Shown here: positions 20,728 to 31,719 of the stretch, piece by piece | How the letters are laid out: every line of letters begins with the position of its first letter | Numbering within the stretch: position 1 is the first letter of the stretch | Source of the DNA: Elymus sibiricus | Lineage: Eukaryota; Streptophyta; Magnoliopsida; Poales; Poaceae | Assembly: GCA_039707655.1 (NCBI GenBank) | Contig: CM077670.1 | Coordinates: forward strand, 142,456,001 to 142,520,000 | Direction: 5' to 3' | DNA length: 64,000 nucleotides | The notes under the pieces: model-generated | What the model was told of the DNA's origin: nothing | The model's database searches: none | What the model saw: only the letters and a program-made list of their open reading frames with translations | Made by a program: the position numbers and the translations under genes

Positions 20728-20828
20728 GTAAGCCTTCTGCCGTTTAAGTACTTTCTCCTTCAAATCTTCTTTTTTGTTTTCTTGAACATGATCTGAGTCC
20801 TGATTTTCTCTCTTCTCCATCCTTTCAG
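20728..20828 (+). other. Intron 2 of B antisense gene
   Basis: 101 bp, GTAAGC to a T/C-rich tract and TTTCAG. Phase 1; the frame changes from the 20328 frame to the 20849 frame exactly as splicing requires. Confidence 0.6.
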
Positions 20829-22516
20829 ATCTGCCTCCATCTGATGAAATGGACGTTGATGCCACCATCGAGGAGATCGCAAAGGATGCTGCTGACGAGG
20901 CCAGCACCATTGCTGCTGATGAAGCCATCAGGATGACTGATGAGGAGGCCGCTAAGGACACTACTATGGAGGGCGGCAACAAGAGTGCCGAGGCTACCGA
21001 AGACGTCCCTATCTCAGGAGCGCCAAGCGCTGACTCGGCCATGAGGGCATTCTTGGCCGGCAAGGCAGCCATCGTCGACCACCCCTTGACATCAGAAGAG
21101 CCCTTCTCATGTAGATATCTGAAGGTTGGCGACAACTTGTTCGTCAGCCTCCCTGGGACGTCAAGCATCGGTGTGCCCACGGAAGGAGAAGCCTTGGATG
21201 ATGAAATCATTGCTGTTGCTGGGCTTGAAGTCATTGATGAGCCGCATGCCAACACCAATGAGACTAAAGAACAATAACTCCTCAAGGCCATGGGTGTGAA
21301 TTTTCAGAAACTTTAGGCATGCTACCTCAGCCGTACCGAGAGCTTGGATTCCAGGGCTACCATCCTTGACAAGGCGGAGGAGGAGTTCAAGAACCGTGTG
21401 GAGGAAACGCAGATCTGGTATGCGGAATGCCTCCAGGATCTCCAAGAACAACACACCCAGCTCGCCAAGGCCAAGGAATAGTTTGTCTTGGAAAAAGCTG
21501 AAGTCGACAAGGCACACGAGGAGGCTGCGTAGAAGATAGCGGCAACCGAAGCAGGATTGAACGAGCGCAAGGTTGGCCTTGACGCTCATGAAGAGGAGCT
21601 TGCCGCTCGTGAAGCAGAGCTTGCCACTACGCTTCATGGCAAAGGTAATGAGATCCAGGCCCTCATTTCACAGCAGACCCATAAGCTGGAGCGCAAGCAT
21701 AAAGAGGCCATCGAGGCTCAAGCTACAGAGCATGCCAGCAAGATCAAGGAGTCCATTGATGCTGCCAAAGCTGTAGAGGCCGCCAAGACCAAGCTAGATG
21801 GCAAAGTGCGAGCACTCGAAGCAGATATCGCTGCCAACAGCAAGGAGATCCCGATGCTTAAAGCAGATCCGGAGAAGGCAAGTCACACCTTGACGGAGCT
21901 GCAAACTTCAGTATCCACCAAGAACGAAGAGGTCACCAAGGCCAACGATACGATTGAAGATCACAAGATGAAGCTGACTGCCTTGGAGAAGTTTCTTGAT
22001 GAGGCCAAAAAGCATGAGAAGATCTTGACGAAGGATCTCCAGGACGAGAAGACCCGGCTTCAAAGTGCCACAAACTCCTTCAATGAGCTCAAAGGCACCT
22101 ACAAGCTTTGGACAGATCGCCTTGTGGTTGCTGCGGAGAACCTTTCTGCTCAACTGTCTGCCATGGGCTTGCGGGAATACCACTACTCCATTGCCGAAGG
22201 GGACACTGCCAGCGCCAGGCTCACTCTCTTCTTCAAAAGTTTGGTTGAAGCACTGGAGAAGCATCACGGGGCTCGAGCTACATACCTTGCAGCGAATCCT
22301 CCAAGCTTTGCCAGGTTGTCCTCTTCAAGGTGCTCATCAAGGTGGCGTACCGAAACCCAGGCATTGATCTCACCAAAGTCTTCGTCAGTCTGCCGAGGGG
22401 AGCTGACACCAGGATCGCCGAAGAGCTCGTCGCACCCATCGCTGATAGGGTTGGCCAGATCCCCAGGACAGAGGGTGGGGTCACCCATTGATCTTGCCAT
22501 AAGTGGGGTCATGTAA

Positions 22517-23271
22517 AAGACAGATTCATCTTAAGTTAGATCTGCACTATGGCACTGATGTAATAAAACTTGTGTTTTGAATGGATGTATACATGCTACT
22601 CCTCTTGTCTTATTCTGTCTTTGCATGATTTTTGTACCCTACGCTTGCCGGAATCTTGCTGGTGCGCGCACTCTTGCCGCGAGCGCTTGATGAACGGGTC
22701 CATAGCAGCTTGTCGGAAGTGCCGCTGCCGGCAAGGATACACTTGATGATCACAACACAGCCACTTAAGTTGTTTAGCGGACTCGAAACAAAGTAAGAGC
22801 ATAGCTGATCACGACAATGTTCCTTAGCGTGCAGGTTTCTCATACAAAGGCGAAAATCGTTCAAGGAAAAATTGCAACTACAACAAAGAATTTATTTCAA
22901 CGTTTTTCAACTTAGCTTTTTTCTTTGCTGTACTTCTTGTCGAATGATATCTTGAACGTCACTTGGTATCCATACCGTAACTCCCCCCAGGAAATTTGCA
23001 TGCGAAGAACCCTTCTGTCCTTTGAGAAAAAGAAAGAAGAGAAAAGAGGAGGCTGGAACGTTGACGGTTCGTTAATAATTCTATGCAAGGTAAAATGTAG
23101 CACAACGCTGCCTGCAACATATAAATAAATATGTACTTTGAGAAAGAGTTGTGGAACACTTAACTTTTATTCATTGTGCATGGGATCTGCGCCCGGCTCT
23201 GTACAAAGGATTACATGCCTTGCCGGCAAACTTGTAATAAAGAGGTTGCCGGGCAGCCCGGCAACTGCGCC
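22517..23271. other. Spacer between the convergent genes of B
   Basis: About 0.75 kb between the end of the antisense gene and the end of pol. I see no coding signal. TTGCCGGCAA-type palindromes occur (about 22720 and 23222). It probably holds 3' ends of both converging transcripts, an inference from position only. Confidence 0.5.
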
Positions 23272-24958
23272 TTACGGGTAAAACTTGCGAAGATGCTCAA
23301 TATTCCATGAGTTGAGCACCGGAGTGCCAGCTTCGGTCTCTAGGCGGACTGCGCCAGTCCTAGTGACTTGTACCACCCAGTAAGGGCCTTCCCACTTTGG
23401 CGTCAACTTGTTTTGACCCCTCGTGGACTGAATCCAATGAAGAACAAGGTCGCCTTCCTCTAGGTTCTTAGCGTTCACTTTGCGGCTATGGTAGCGGCGC
23501 AAAGCTTGCTGGTACCGTGCAGCACGGACTGCAGCCCGAAAAAATGATCTTCCTCAAGGAGCATGGCATCATCTTGCCGCAGCTCATCTTGATCCTCCTC
23601 ATCGAAGGCCAAGACTCAAGGTGACCCGTATCTGAGTTCTGTGGGGAGTACCGCTTCTGCACCATAAACAAGGGAGAAGGGTGTCTGGCCAGTGGCTCGA
23701 CTTGGTATCGTTCTGATTGACCAAAGAACCACCGGCAATTCTACCACCCAGTGCCTTCCACACCTGTGCAGCCTGTCGAAAGTTCTGGTCTTGAGACCAC
23801 GCAACACTTCTGCATTTGCCCTCTCTACTTGTCCATTGCTTCTCGGGTGAGCAACAGATGCGTAGCAGATCTTATTTCCAAGTTCTTGGCAATATGTTGT
23901 GAAGGTGCGACTCGTGAATTGGGTGCTATTGTCGGTGATGATCATGTTGGGTACACCAAAATGAGCAACCAATCCTTTGAGGAACTTGATGGCTGACTGT
24001 GCCATCACCTTTCTCACTGGCTCCACCGGGTGAGCAACAGATGCGTAGCAGATCTTATTTCCAAGTTCTTGGCAATATGCTGTGAAGGTGCGACTCGTGA
24101 ATTGGGTGCTATTGTCGGTGATGATCATGTTGGGTACACCAAAATGAGCAACCAATCCTTTGAGGAACTTGATGGCTGACTGTGCCATCACCTTTCTCAC
24201 TGGCTCCACCTCAGGCCACTTTTTAAACTTGTCGATTGCAACGTACAAGAATTCAAAGCCCCCGGTAGCACGGGGGAAGGGGCCGATGATGTTGGGCCCC
24301 CAGACCAAGAAGGCCAGGAGAGAGGGATGGTTTGGAGGGCTTGAGCTGGCTGGTGGATGTCCTTGGAGTGGAACTCGCATGCTTCGCATCTGATGACCAC
24401 CGCCAAGGTGTCTTGAAGGGCTATCGGCCAGTAGAATCCATGACGGAATGCCTTGCCGACAAGCGCGCGTGACCCAATGTGAGAGCCACACATCCCTTCA
24501 TGCATCTCTTCCAACAGCCTCTGTCCATCATCCCGGCAGATGCACTTCAATTTCACCCCATTTGGTCTTTTCTTGTACAAAATGTTGTCAACAAATTTGT
24601 ACATCCTTGATTGACGGGCTACTCTTTCTGCATCTTCTTGCTCATCAGGAAGATCTCCTGTCTGAAGGTATTGGACAATTGGCTGTGCCCATGCCGGAGC
24701 CTGTGGCTCGACGACAAGGACTAAATGTAGTTCTTCCACTGCGGGAGCGCTTGCTTCGACGGTAAGAATCTGGCTTGCCGGAAGCTGCGGCTCACCAGCT
24801 AAGGGTGTCTTGTTGGCGGTATCTACTTTCTTGGAGGCTGTCGGCAGCTCTGTCGAAAAGTAACCACCAACGTCTTGCTTTATCTTCTTTGCCAGCCTCA
24901 ATGGTGTAACGGATGGCTGAGTCAGATGGCGCACAAAATTCCCTGGTTCCACATGCAT
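23272..24958 (-). pseudogene. Integrase of element B
   Basis: Inserts the cDNA copy into the genome. In order on the minus strand: an HHCC zinc-binding region (H..HIGSR..CEACEFH, about 24500-24390), the catalytic core (IIGPFPRATGGFEFLYVAIDK; second Asp in MIITDNSTQF; Glu in SNGQVERAN) and a C-terminal region ending LRKFYP at 23272. The first catalytic Asp position reads Asn (GPNIIGP). At least two frameshifts occur (about 24330, and between 23616 and 23502). A 61-codon in-frame tandem duplication lies within the core at 23845-24210. Inactive as read. Confidence 0.85.
23845..24210 (-). repeat. Exact in-frame tandem duplication in B integrase
   Basis: Two 183-bp units, 23845-24027 and 24028-24210, differ at one base (T/C near 23903/24086). 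The duplicated segment runs from VEPVRKVM to CYASVAHP and includes the second catalytic Asp. Length is a multiple of three, so the frame is kept. Near identity shows it is younger than B's LTR divergence. Confidence 0.95.
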
Positions 24959-25800
24959 CTTTTGGGCGGCAAGCTTTGACAGGTCGTCAGCAATCCAATT
25001 TTGGGCACGGGAACGTGCTCCGCTTGTAGACCATCAAAGTGCTCTTCCAACTTCCTCACTTCATAAACATAGGCCTCCATCAAAGGGCTCTGGTAATCCT
25101 TGTTGAACTGCCTCACCACAGGCTGTGTGTCGCCTCTGATAATCAACTTTCGAATACCAAGGTCTATTGCAATGCGTAGGCTGGCAAGCAATCCCTCGTA
25201 CTCAGCAGTGTTGTTGGTGGCCTGCTCCCGGGGGAAGTGCATCTGAAGCACATACATGAGGTGCTCTCCAGTGGGTGCTATAAGCAGCACGCCGACACCG
25301 GTGCCTTTCAGCGTGAAAGCACCGTCAAAGTACATGATCCAATCGTCAACAGTTTCCTTGCCAGGGAGAGAGGTCTCTGGGATTTCTTCGTTCGGCGTTG
25401 GGGTCCATTCTGCAATGAATTCTGCCAAAGCTCTGCTCTAAATTGTTGAGGTACTCTCAAACTTCAAATCAAAACTTGACAGCTCCAATTCCCACTCCAC
25501 AATCCTGCCGGTGGCTTCTGGATTTCTCAGAATTCGGTGTAAAGGAAAGCGAGTGACGACAGTGACTTGGTGTTCTTGAAAGTAATGGCACAGCTTCCTT
25601 GAGGCCATGAGAAGGCCAAAGAGCAACTTCTACACGCCAGAATACCTTGACCTAGCCCCTTGCAGGAGGGAGCTGACAAAATAAACTGGCCGCTGCACCA
25701 TCTTCTTCTTCTGCACGACTGGTTGATCTGGCTCACTTGCTTGCACAATCTCTGGCTTGTCGGCACCTGACCTTGCCGGAGAATATTCTGGCTTGTCGGG
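24922..25800 (-). pseudogene. RNase H domain of element B
   Basis: Degrades the RNA strand during reverse transcription. On the minus strand: a connection segment VYFVSSLLQGARSRYS...LMASRKLCHYFQEH, then the RNase H motifs YFDGAFTLKGTG, NTAEYEGLLASL and IIRGDTQPVV; the last Asp region (ADDLSKLAA) is shifted into another frame near 25000. A stop interrupts the connection segment near 25635. Upstream, about 25680-25880, is a Glu/Ala/Val-rich linker between RT and RNase H of a kind also present in G. Confidence 0.8.
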
Positions 25801-25905
25801 TCATGGCTCTACGGCTGCTACCTCCTCTTCATCTGCCTCTCTTTCAGCCACAACTGCAGCACTAACCACTTGATTCGTTGCCGCTAAGTATAGCAGCAAC
25901 GTCTC

Positions 25906-26700
25906 TTACAACCTAGGCGCAACTAGGACTAGCGGAGAGGACAGGTACTCCTTCAAATCATGGAGCGCGGCCTCCGCTTCTGGAGCCCATGTTACTGGGC
26001 CTGCCTTTTTCAATATTTTGAAAAATGGCAAGGCACGCTCTGCCGATTTGGAGATGAACCTGCTGAGGGCAGCAACGCAGCCGGCAAGATGCCTGACATC
26101 CTTGACGCGTCTTGGTACTTCAATCTGCTCAATTGCTTTGATCTTGTCGGGGTTGGCTTCAATCCCTCTTTGAGATACAAAGAACCCAAGAAGCTTGCCG
26201 GACGGAACACCGAACATACACTTCTCGGGGTTGAGCTTCAAGTTGAGTTTGAGCAAGTTCGCAAATGTTTCTTCCAAATCATGGATCAGTGTTGACTTGT
26301 CTCTGGTTTTAACCACAATGTCATCCATGTAGGCTTCCACATTTCTGTGCAGCTGTGTCGCAAAACCGATCTGAACTGCTCTGGCAAATGTTGCCCCGGC
26401 ACTCTTCAATCCGAAAGGCATACGCAAAAAGTAGTATGTGCCACATGGAGTGATGAATGCGGTTTTCTCCTCATCTTACTTGGCCATAAAAATCTGATAA
26501 TAACCAAAATAGGTGTCATGGAAAGAGAGTAACTCACAGGCGACAGTGGAGTCTACAATCTGGTCGATGCGCGGCAAAGGGAAAGAGTCTTTTGGACAAG
26601 CTTTATTTATATCAGTGAAGTCTATACAAAGCCTCCACTTCCCATTCGCCATGCGCACTACCACTGGATTGGCTAACCACGTGGGGTGTCGCACTCCTCT
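25906..26700 (-). pseudogene. Reverse transcriptase of element B
   Basis: Copies element RNA to DNA. Motifs in order: HPTWLANPVVVRMANGKWR, CIDFTDINKACPKDSFPLPR, MPFGLKSAGATF, catalytic YMDD (AYMDDIVVKTR, about 26320-26335), LGFFVSQRGIEANPDK. One in-frame stop (near 26478, after YQIFMAK) and a terminal stop at 25906 break it. The catalytic Asp pair is intact. Confidence 0.88.
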
Positions 26701-27227
26701 GACCAGGCCTGCTGCTTCCAGCTTCTTGATCTCCTCGGCAATAAACTATTGCCGCTCCAAGGCTTGCTTTCTGAACTTCTACTTGACGGGTCTCGCATGA
26801 CGGCAGATAGCAAGGTGGTGCTCAATTACCTCCCTAGGAACACCGGGGATGTCAGATGCTTGCCAAGCAAACACATCGACATTCGCCCGTAGGAAGGCAA
26901 TGAGCGTGATTTCCTATTTGTCACTAAGAGTGGCACTTATGGAAAAAGTGCCACTCGTACCATCCTCCCTTGCAGAGACTTGCTTGGTCGCTAGCGCAGA
27001 GGCCTTGGCGTGCTGCACTCTAAAGTGCGCTTCCCGAACTCCTTATCAGATGTCTTGCCGGTCTTCTTCTTCTTTCCTCCCCCGGGTGCTTTGCTGGCAA
27101 GAGCAGGTGCCTTGATGGCAGATGCTGCCATTGCCTCCCGGAATAGCTTGTCGGCGCAGATGATTGCGTCCTTCTTGTTGGACCTGATGGTGAGAACGCC
27201 CATCGGCCCTGGCATCTTGATGACATT

Positions 27228-27746
27228 TTACGCGAAGTGCGATGCAGCCATGAACTTGGCCAGTGCCAGGCGGCCCAGGATTCCATTGTATGGCAGCGGC
27301 ATCTTGACGATGTCGAAGACAATCTTCTCCATCCGGTAGTTGAGGTCGCTGCCAAATGTGATCGGCAGTGTGATCTGGCTTTTCGGCTTGTTCCTCCTCG
27401 GACTGATCCCTTGGAAAGTGCATGTCTCCTCGAGATCCTTGTCGGGGATCTGTAGACTCTTGATCACATCAGGAGAGATCAAGTTCATGCCGGCCCCATT
27501 GTCAACCAGCATCTTCGTCACCTTGAGGCTGCGGATTGTTGGTGAAACCAGCAATGGCAAACACCCGACCGCAGTAGTGCGATCAGGGTGATCCTCGGCG
27601 TCAAAGACGATGGGCGTGTGTGACCACTTGAGTGGCTTCTGCACTCCCATCATGGGTTCCGTGGCATTCACCTCGCAGACCGATTGATTTAGTTGCTGGT
27701 GCAAGGAGTGCAAATATGCGCCTCCGTCAACACACATGGCCTCCAC
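27228..27746 (-). pseudogene. Aspartic protease of element B
   Basis: Processes the polyprotein. Active-site region LVDNGAGMNLIS, where the family usually has D-S/T-G-A; here Asn follows Asp, so activity is doubtful. A flap/hydrophobic block (MPLPYNGILGRLALAKF) follows. It is in the same frame as gag, consistent with a gag-pro fusion. RT is in a different frame, so a frameshift lies in 26700-27228. Confidence 0.8.
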
Positions 27747-27809
27747 TACATTCTGGAACTCATTTTCGGACCCATCTTCGTCCTCATCACCCTCATCTTC
27801 TTTCTGGCC

Positions 27810-29819
27810 CTAAGCGGCCTTCTCTTTCGGCTGCTTGGCCTTGTCGCGGTGGCCTCCGTGGCCACCACGGTTTTGCTTGCCAGACCCACCGGCACCATCT
27901 TGGCCTTTCTCCTTGTCGCGCTTCTCATACTCAGCTTTCTGCTTCTCGGCAAGCTGCTCCACTTGCCGGCACTCCTGGAGATCGTGGCCCTTGGTACAGT
28001 GGATCTTGCAATACTGCCCACCTGTCTTCCCGCCCTTGTCGCCTGCCACAGCCTCCCAGCAGTCAGCGCATCTGGCAACCTCCTTGCCGGGGCCTTCTGC
28101 CTTAGGCTTCTTGGTGGCATTGGCATCACCGGGGCCTTCTACTGCCTTCACTGACTTGCCTTTGCGCTTCTTGTTGCGCTTCCGGCCCTTCTTCTGTGGG
28201 GTTGATGCGTCGTCTGCATCATCGTCTTCGGAGTTGACCTCGGCGCCGGCATCTACCCCGGGGAGTTGCCTCCCTTCCTCAGCACATGCACACTTGTCCG
28301 CCAAGGCGTATAGCTCGTTGATGGTCCTAACCTTCTCAATATTCATCTCGGATCGCATTCTGCGGTTGCGCATGTTAGTGTGGAACGCGGCACACACAAC
28401 TGCGGGATGAACATCGGGAATGTTGTGGTGCACATGGCTGAACCTTTGTATATATTTGTGGAGGGGCTCGCCATCCCTCTAGGGTATCACATGCAAATCG
28501 CTAGCTTGACCAGGGAGCTTGTGGCCACCCTGGTAAGCACCAATGAAACAATGGCACAGATCCGACCAGGAAGAAATGGAGCCCTCCGGCAAGTTCATCA
28601 ACCACGATCTGATGTTGGGCTTGAGCACCAATGGAAAGTAGTTGGCCAGTATCTTATCGTCGCACCCCCCGGCAGCCTGCACCTTAATGGTGTAGATGCC
28701 AAGGAATTCTGACGGATTGAGCATGCCGTCGTATCTATCGGGCAGCTCTGGCTTGAAGGCACGGGTGGACGGCCAGCAAACCTACCGTAGCTCATGAGTA
28801 AACGCTGGGCAGCCTACCTCATAAGGTAAACACCCAGGGTACCCTGGCATAGTCACGTCTGCTGCCAGCCTAGCACGGTCATCTGATAGACAGCGTGCCT
28901 CCTGGCACCGCTCGATCTTCGTACGGGCGTCCTCGACGCGCCATTCGTGGAGCACTTGGCGCTGGTCTTGGCGGCCCCGTAGATCCGACGATGCCATGGA
29001 CATAGCGTCCTGGTCATCCGATCGGCGAGCTTGCCCCCGCTGTGGTTGTTGACATGGAGGCGACTGTACCGTTGGTGCACCGTCCCCAGCACGGCAGCCA
29101 GTTGGTCCTGCCGGCACTGTGGGTGGTCATCTGGAGGGTCCCACCTCCTGTGTTTTGCCGGGATCGGCAAAACTTATGAGACTCTGGATGGTGGCCCTCC
29201 ATTCGTCCATCTTGTCAGGAGCTGGCGGGAAGTTCAAAAGCATTTGAACCAGCGCCATGGCTTGTGCCACCGTGGTTGGCATGGTGGGGAACACGGAACG
29301 GGACGGCGTTCGACTCCAGGCGGGGCAAGCAGGAAGCTCGTCGCGTACCTGCTGCTGCCGCACATGCTCACCAATGGGTTGGCGTGGTGGTGGTGGTGCC
29401 TGAACATCGTGAGGATGATGCTCATGGCCGGCTTGACGCCGTCCAGGACCACCAGCGCCACGGGGAAGCGTGGCATGCCCATCTTGCGATGGTCGCGGCA
29501 CACGCCCCACCGCAGCGTTGTTGGATGTCACCGCTCCATCCTTGGACGTCGCGGTGACTGGGTCCTAGCTTGCACTGGTCTGGACCGTATTGCCACGATA
29601 ATTGTGCTCACCAGAACGTTGTTGGAGTTGGCCGTCTGCGCCATCTCCGGTGTGCTGACTGCGATCGCTGGAACAGTGGGGATGCTGGACACCTGCACCG
29701 CTGGCTCCTCCTGCCCCGGCCATCCTAGCTGTAGCGCCTGTGCCGCAAGCGGACGCTTGGGAAGGCCGCTTGGAGGTGGTGGGAGCCGTCGTTGCTCGGC
29801 TCTTCTTCTTCGACGCCAT
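27810..29819 (-). pseudogene. Gag of element B
   Basis: Structural capsid protein. ATG at 29819 (MASKKKSRATT). The Retrotrans_gag-like core reads ELPDRYDGMLNPSEFLGIY, RSWLMNLPEGSISSWSDL. A Cys/His region YCKIHCTKGHDLQEC (about 28000) resembles a zinc knuckle. All pieces lie in one frame from 29819 to the protease, broken by stops near 29563, 29125, 28780, 28477 and 27808. It is decayed but not rearranged. Confidence 0.8.
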
Positions 29820-29878
29820 CGATGAAGGTGATGGGGCTGGTACTCACACTACGAACACTGATTCGTAGTACAAAACCC

Positions 29879-29898
29879 CCTGCCTGGTGCGTCAAAGA
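29879..29898 (-). other. PBS region of element B
   Basis: Minus strand after the LTR: TTTGACGCACCAGGCAGG. G has TTTGGCGCACCAGGTAGG at the same place. TGGCGC matches the start of the tRNA-Asp-type site, though the rest diverges, so the primer is uncertain. Confidence 0.6.
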
Positions 29899-30829
29899 TG
29901 TCGCGGGAAAACAACGATCTATGGGATCGAGAGGATCCCTTTGCAGTTCAGCTGTGAGATCAATGTGCTATGAAGAGCAGGGCTAATAGATGTAAGAACA
30001 AGCAACGATTTATCCAGGTTCGGGCCGCTGTGAGCGTAAAACCCTACTCCTGCTTTGGTGGTTTGATTGTGTATGAACTCAAGATTACAAGGAGCACAGC
30101 TTGCCGGCAAGGTGTGTGGGAAGTGTAGCTACAACGCGTAATTGAACTAGGTGTCGGCCATTCTAACTGCAACCGTGGGCCTCCTTTTATAGGCTAAGGG
30201 GTTACCACAATGGCTAATATGGTCATTACAAGGAGTGAACAGTACTTGCACCGTCACCAAGTCTATCTCCTAACGGGGTAGGACAAGCGCACTAAATCCA
30301 CCGTTAGGTGCTACGACGGGGAGGTGAGGCTTTAACGAAAAGATCTGTACCACCTGCCCAGCCGGCCTCCTGTTATCTTGACACGTCCCAGGGACGGGTG
30401 TCATTAAAGTTAATCCTTGCGTGGCATGCCGACACATACCTTGGCCAGCTATGGTTGACTGCCTGCCTGCTCGACACCTATCATTTGTGCTTATCTAGCC
30501 AATGATGAGGTGGAGTGGTAACAGGATAGAACGAGCCTACTGGCACGGAGCTTGCCGGGCCTTCGCTTGCGGGCAAGGAGCTTGCCGGCAAACAGAGTCT
30601 TGGTCTTCGCCTTGCCGGCACGAAGCTTGCTGGCAAGGGTAATCTTGATCTTCAGTAATAGAATAGTACTTCTCGATGACCTGTCTGGAGGTCTTCTTCA
30701 TGGTTTTGTCAATCTAAGTCTTGAGTCTTGACGGTAGCAACCCTCCGGCAAGCCCTTGCCGTCAGGAAGGCTACAACTTCTTGTGCACAAGTCAGGGTAT
30801 GAAGGCACCCATGTCTTAGTACACCGACA
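29899..30829 (-). repeat. 5' LTR of B (right copy)
   Basis: TGTCGCGGGA...ACACCGACA on the plus strand, 931 bp, the same length as the left LTR. Minus-strand TATAAAAG box at 30184-30191. Confidence 0.93.
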
Positions 30830-30834
30830 ATCCT
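30830..30834. repeat. Right TSD of element B (ATCCT)
   Basis: Exact match to 13262-13266. Confidence 0.93.
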
Positions 30835-31286
30835 ACTTTCTTTGCAGCACTTTGAAAGATTATCATGATGTCCAGTTATGTTAATGATGTTGAGGGATTG
30901 CACTAGTGAAAGTATGAACCCTAGGCCTTGTTTCCAAGCATTGTGACACTATTTTTACCTACTTTTGTTACTTGTTACCTTGCTGTTTTTATTTTTTCAG
31001 ATTACGAAAAACTATTTCTACTATCCATATTACACTTGTATCACCATCTCTTTGCCGAACTAGTGCACCTATACAATTGACAACTGTATTGGGTGTGTTG
31101 GGGACACAAGAGATTTCTTGTATTTGGTTGCAGGATTATTTGAGAGAGAACCATATTCATCCTACACCTCCCACGGATTGATAAACCTTAGGTCATCCAC
31201 TGGAGGGAAATTTGTTGCTGTCCTACAAAACTTTGCGCTTGGAGGCCAACAAAGTCTACAAGAAGAAAGTTGCGTAGTAGACATCA
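30835..31286 (+). mobile_element. Degenerate LTR X, right part
   Basis: Continuation of X after B. Typical phrases are CCCTAGGCCTTGTTTCCAAGCATTG, GTTGGGGACACAAGAG and the terminal GCGTAGTAGACATCA at 31286, where Copia integrase resumes. It matches what I remember of Athila-type LTR ends in Triticeae. No gene. Confidence 0.55.
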
Positions 31287-31667
31287 GCTTTCAAGAGATT
31301 CACCAAGAAAGCTCAGAACGAATGTGATGTGACCATCAAGCATGTCAGAAGTGATAATGACACTGAGTTCAAAAATACTCATATTGATGATTTTCTCGAT
31401 GATTATGGTATTACTCATGAATTCTATGATGCATACACTCCTCGGCAAAATGGAGTGGTGTAGAGAAAGAATAGAACTCTCATTGAGATGACAAGAACAA
31501 TGCTCTGTGAGTATAAAACTCCCATTTCTTCTGGGCTGATGCCATTAACACTGCTTGTCACATTGTGAATTATGTTTGTCTTCACAAGTTCCTTAAGAAA
31601 ACTTCATATGAGCTTATCCCTGTAAACAAACCAAATGTTTCGTCTCTGCGTGTTTTTGGTGCACCTT
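31287..31667 (+). pseudogene. Copia integrase fragment C, C-terminal part of core
   Basis: Continues the fragment at 12155-12330: KKAQNECDVTIKHVRSDND, TEFKNTHIDDF, YTPRQNGVV then a stop replacing the catalytic Glu codon region (GVVERKNRT expected, GVV-stop-RKNRT seen). Downstream are frameshifted remnants resembling the rest of integrase. The second catalytic Asp (RSDND) is present. Cut on the right by element E at 31668. Confidence 0.78.
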
Positions 31668-31719
31668 TGAAAGTGCAACTAATCCCCGGGTGGTTTTGGT
31701 AATTAATAACAATATATAT
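31668..31719 (+). repeat. Element E, first 52 bp of 5' LTR
   Basis: TGAAAGTGCAACTAATCCCC... starts a Copia LTR related to that of A (TGAAAGCACATTTGCTCCC). It is split after 52 bp by element D and resumes at 43667. The five bases before it are ACCTT; the matching right TSD lies beyond the window. Confidence 0.75.
31715..31719. repeat. Left TSD of element D (TATAT)
   Basis: TATAT precedes the 5' LTR of D; the same five bases follow the 3' LTR at 43662-43666. Confidence 0.9.

Larger units (their letters stand above)
19111..22516 (+). pseudogene. B antisense accessory gene, rest of exon 1 and exons 2-3
   Basis: After H the frame continues with HGEWCWIKDADFPNF, a block RRILRLKAADLTIEMVGADF and RRCRIAPLQ-type sequence matching K and G, then a helical region and an acidic linker (DEEEEEA). 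Two introns are visible: 20231-20314 (GTATGT...ACAG, phase 2) and 20728-20828 (GTAAGC...TTTCAG, phase 1). Splicing each keeps the reading frame. The last exon (20829-22516) encodes a long Glu/Lys/Ala-rich coiled coil (about 21320-22080). Nonsense codons: TAG 19977, TAG 20715, TAA 21275, and TAGs near 21314, 21480 and 21531. Together with 14592-15104 this is one gene, opposite to pol and ending about 0.75 kb from the pol end. Confidence 0.7.
13267..30829 (-). mobile_element. Element B: Gypsy (Tat/Retand-like) retrotransposon with antisense gene
   Basis: B spans 17.6 kb, of which 4.0 kb is the H insertion, leaving about 13.55 kb. Transcription runs leftward: 5' LTR at 29899-30829, PBS, gag, protease, RT, RNase H, integrase (to 23272), then an opposite-strand accessory gene (14592-22516) and the 3' LTR at 13267-14197. 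The PPT on the minus strand is GGCCCGGGGGCTCC next to the LTR at 14198. Both LTRs are 931 bp; I count 16 differences in roughly the first 250 aligned bases. Palindromes of the TTGCCGGCAA type are scattered throughout. All coding regions carry stops or frameshifts. Lineage is inferred from gene order. Confidence 0.92.

Noticed and set aside
27693..28410. Two plus-strand ORFs (153 and 191 codons) opposite B gag
   Set aside because: Shadows of the gag zinc-finger region; Leu/Ala-rich complement without recognisable domains.
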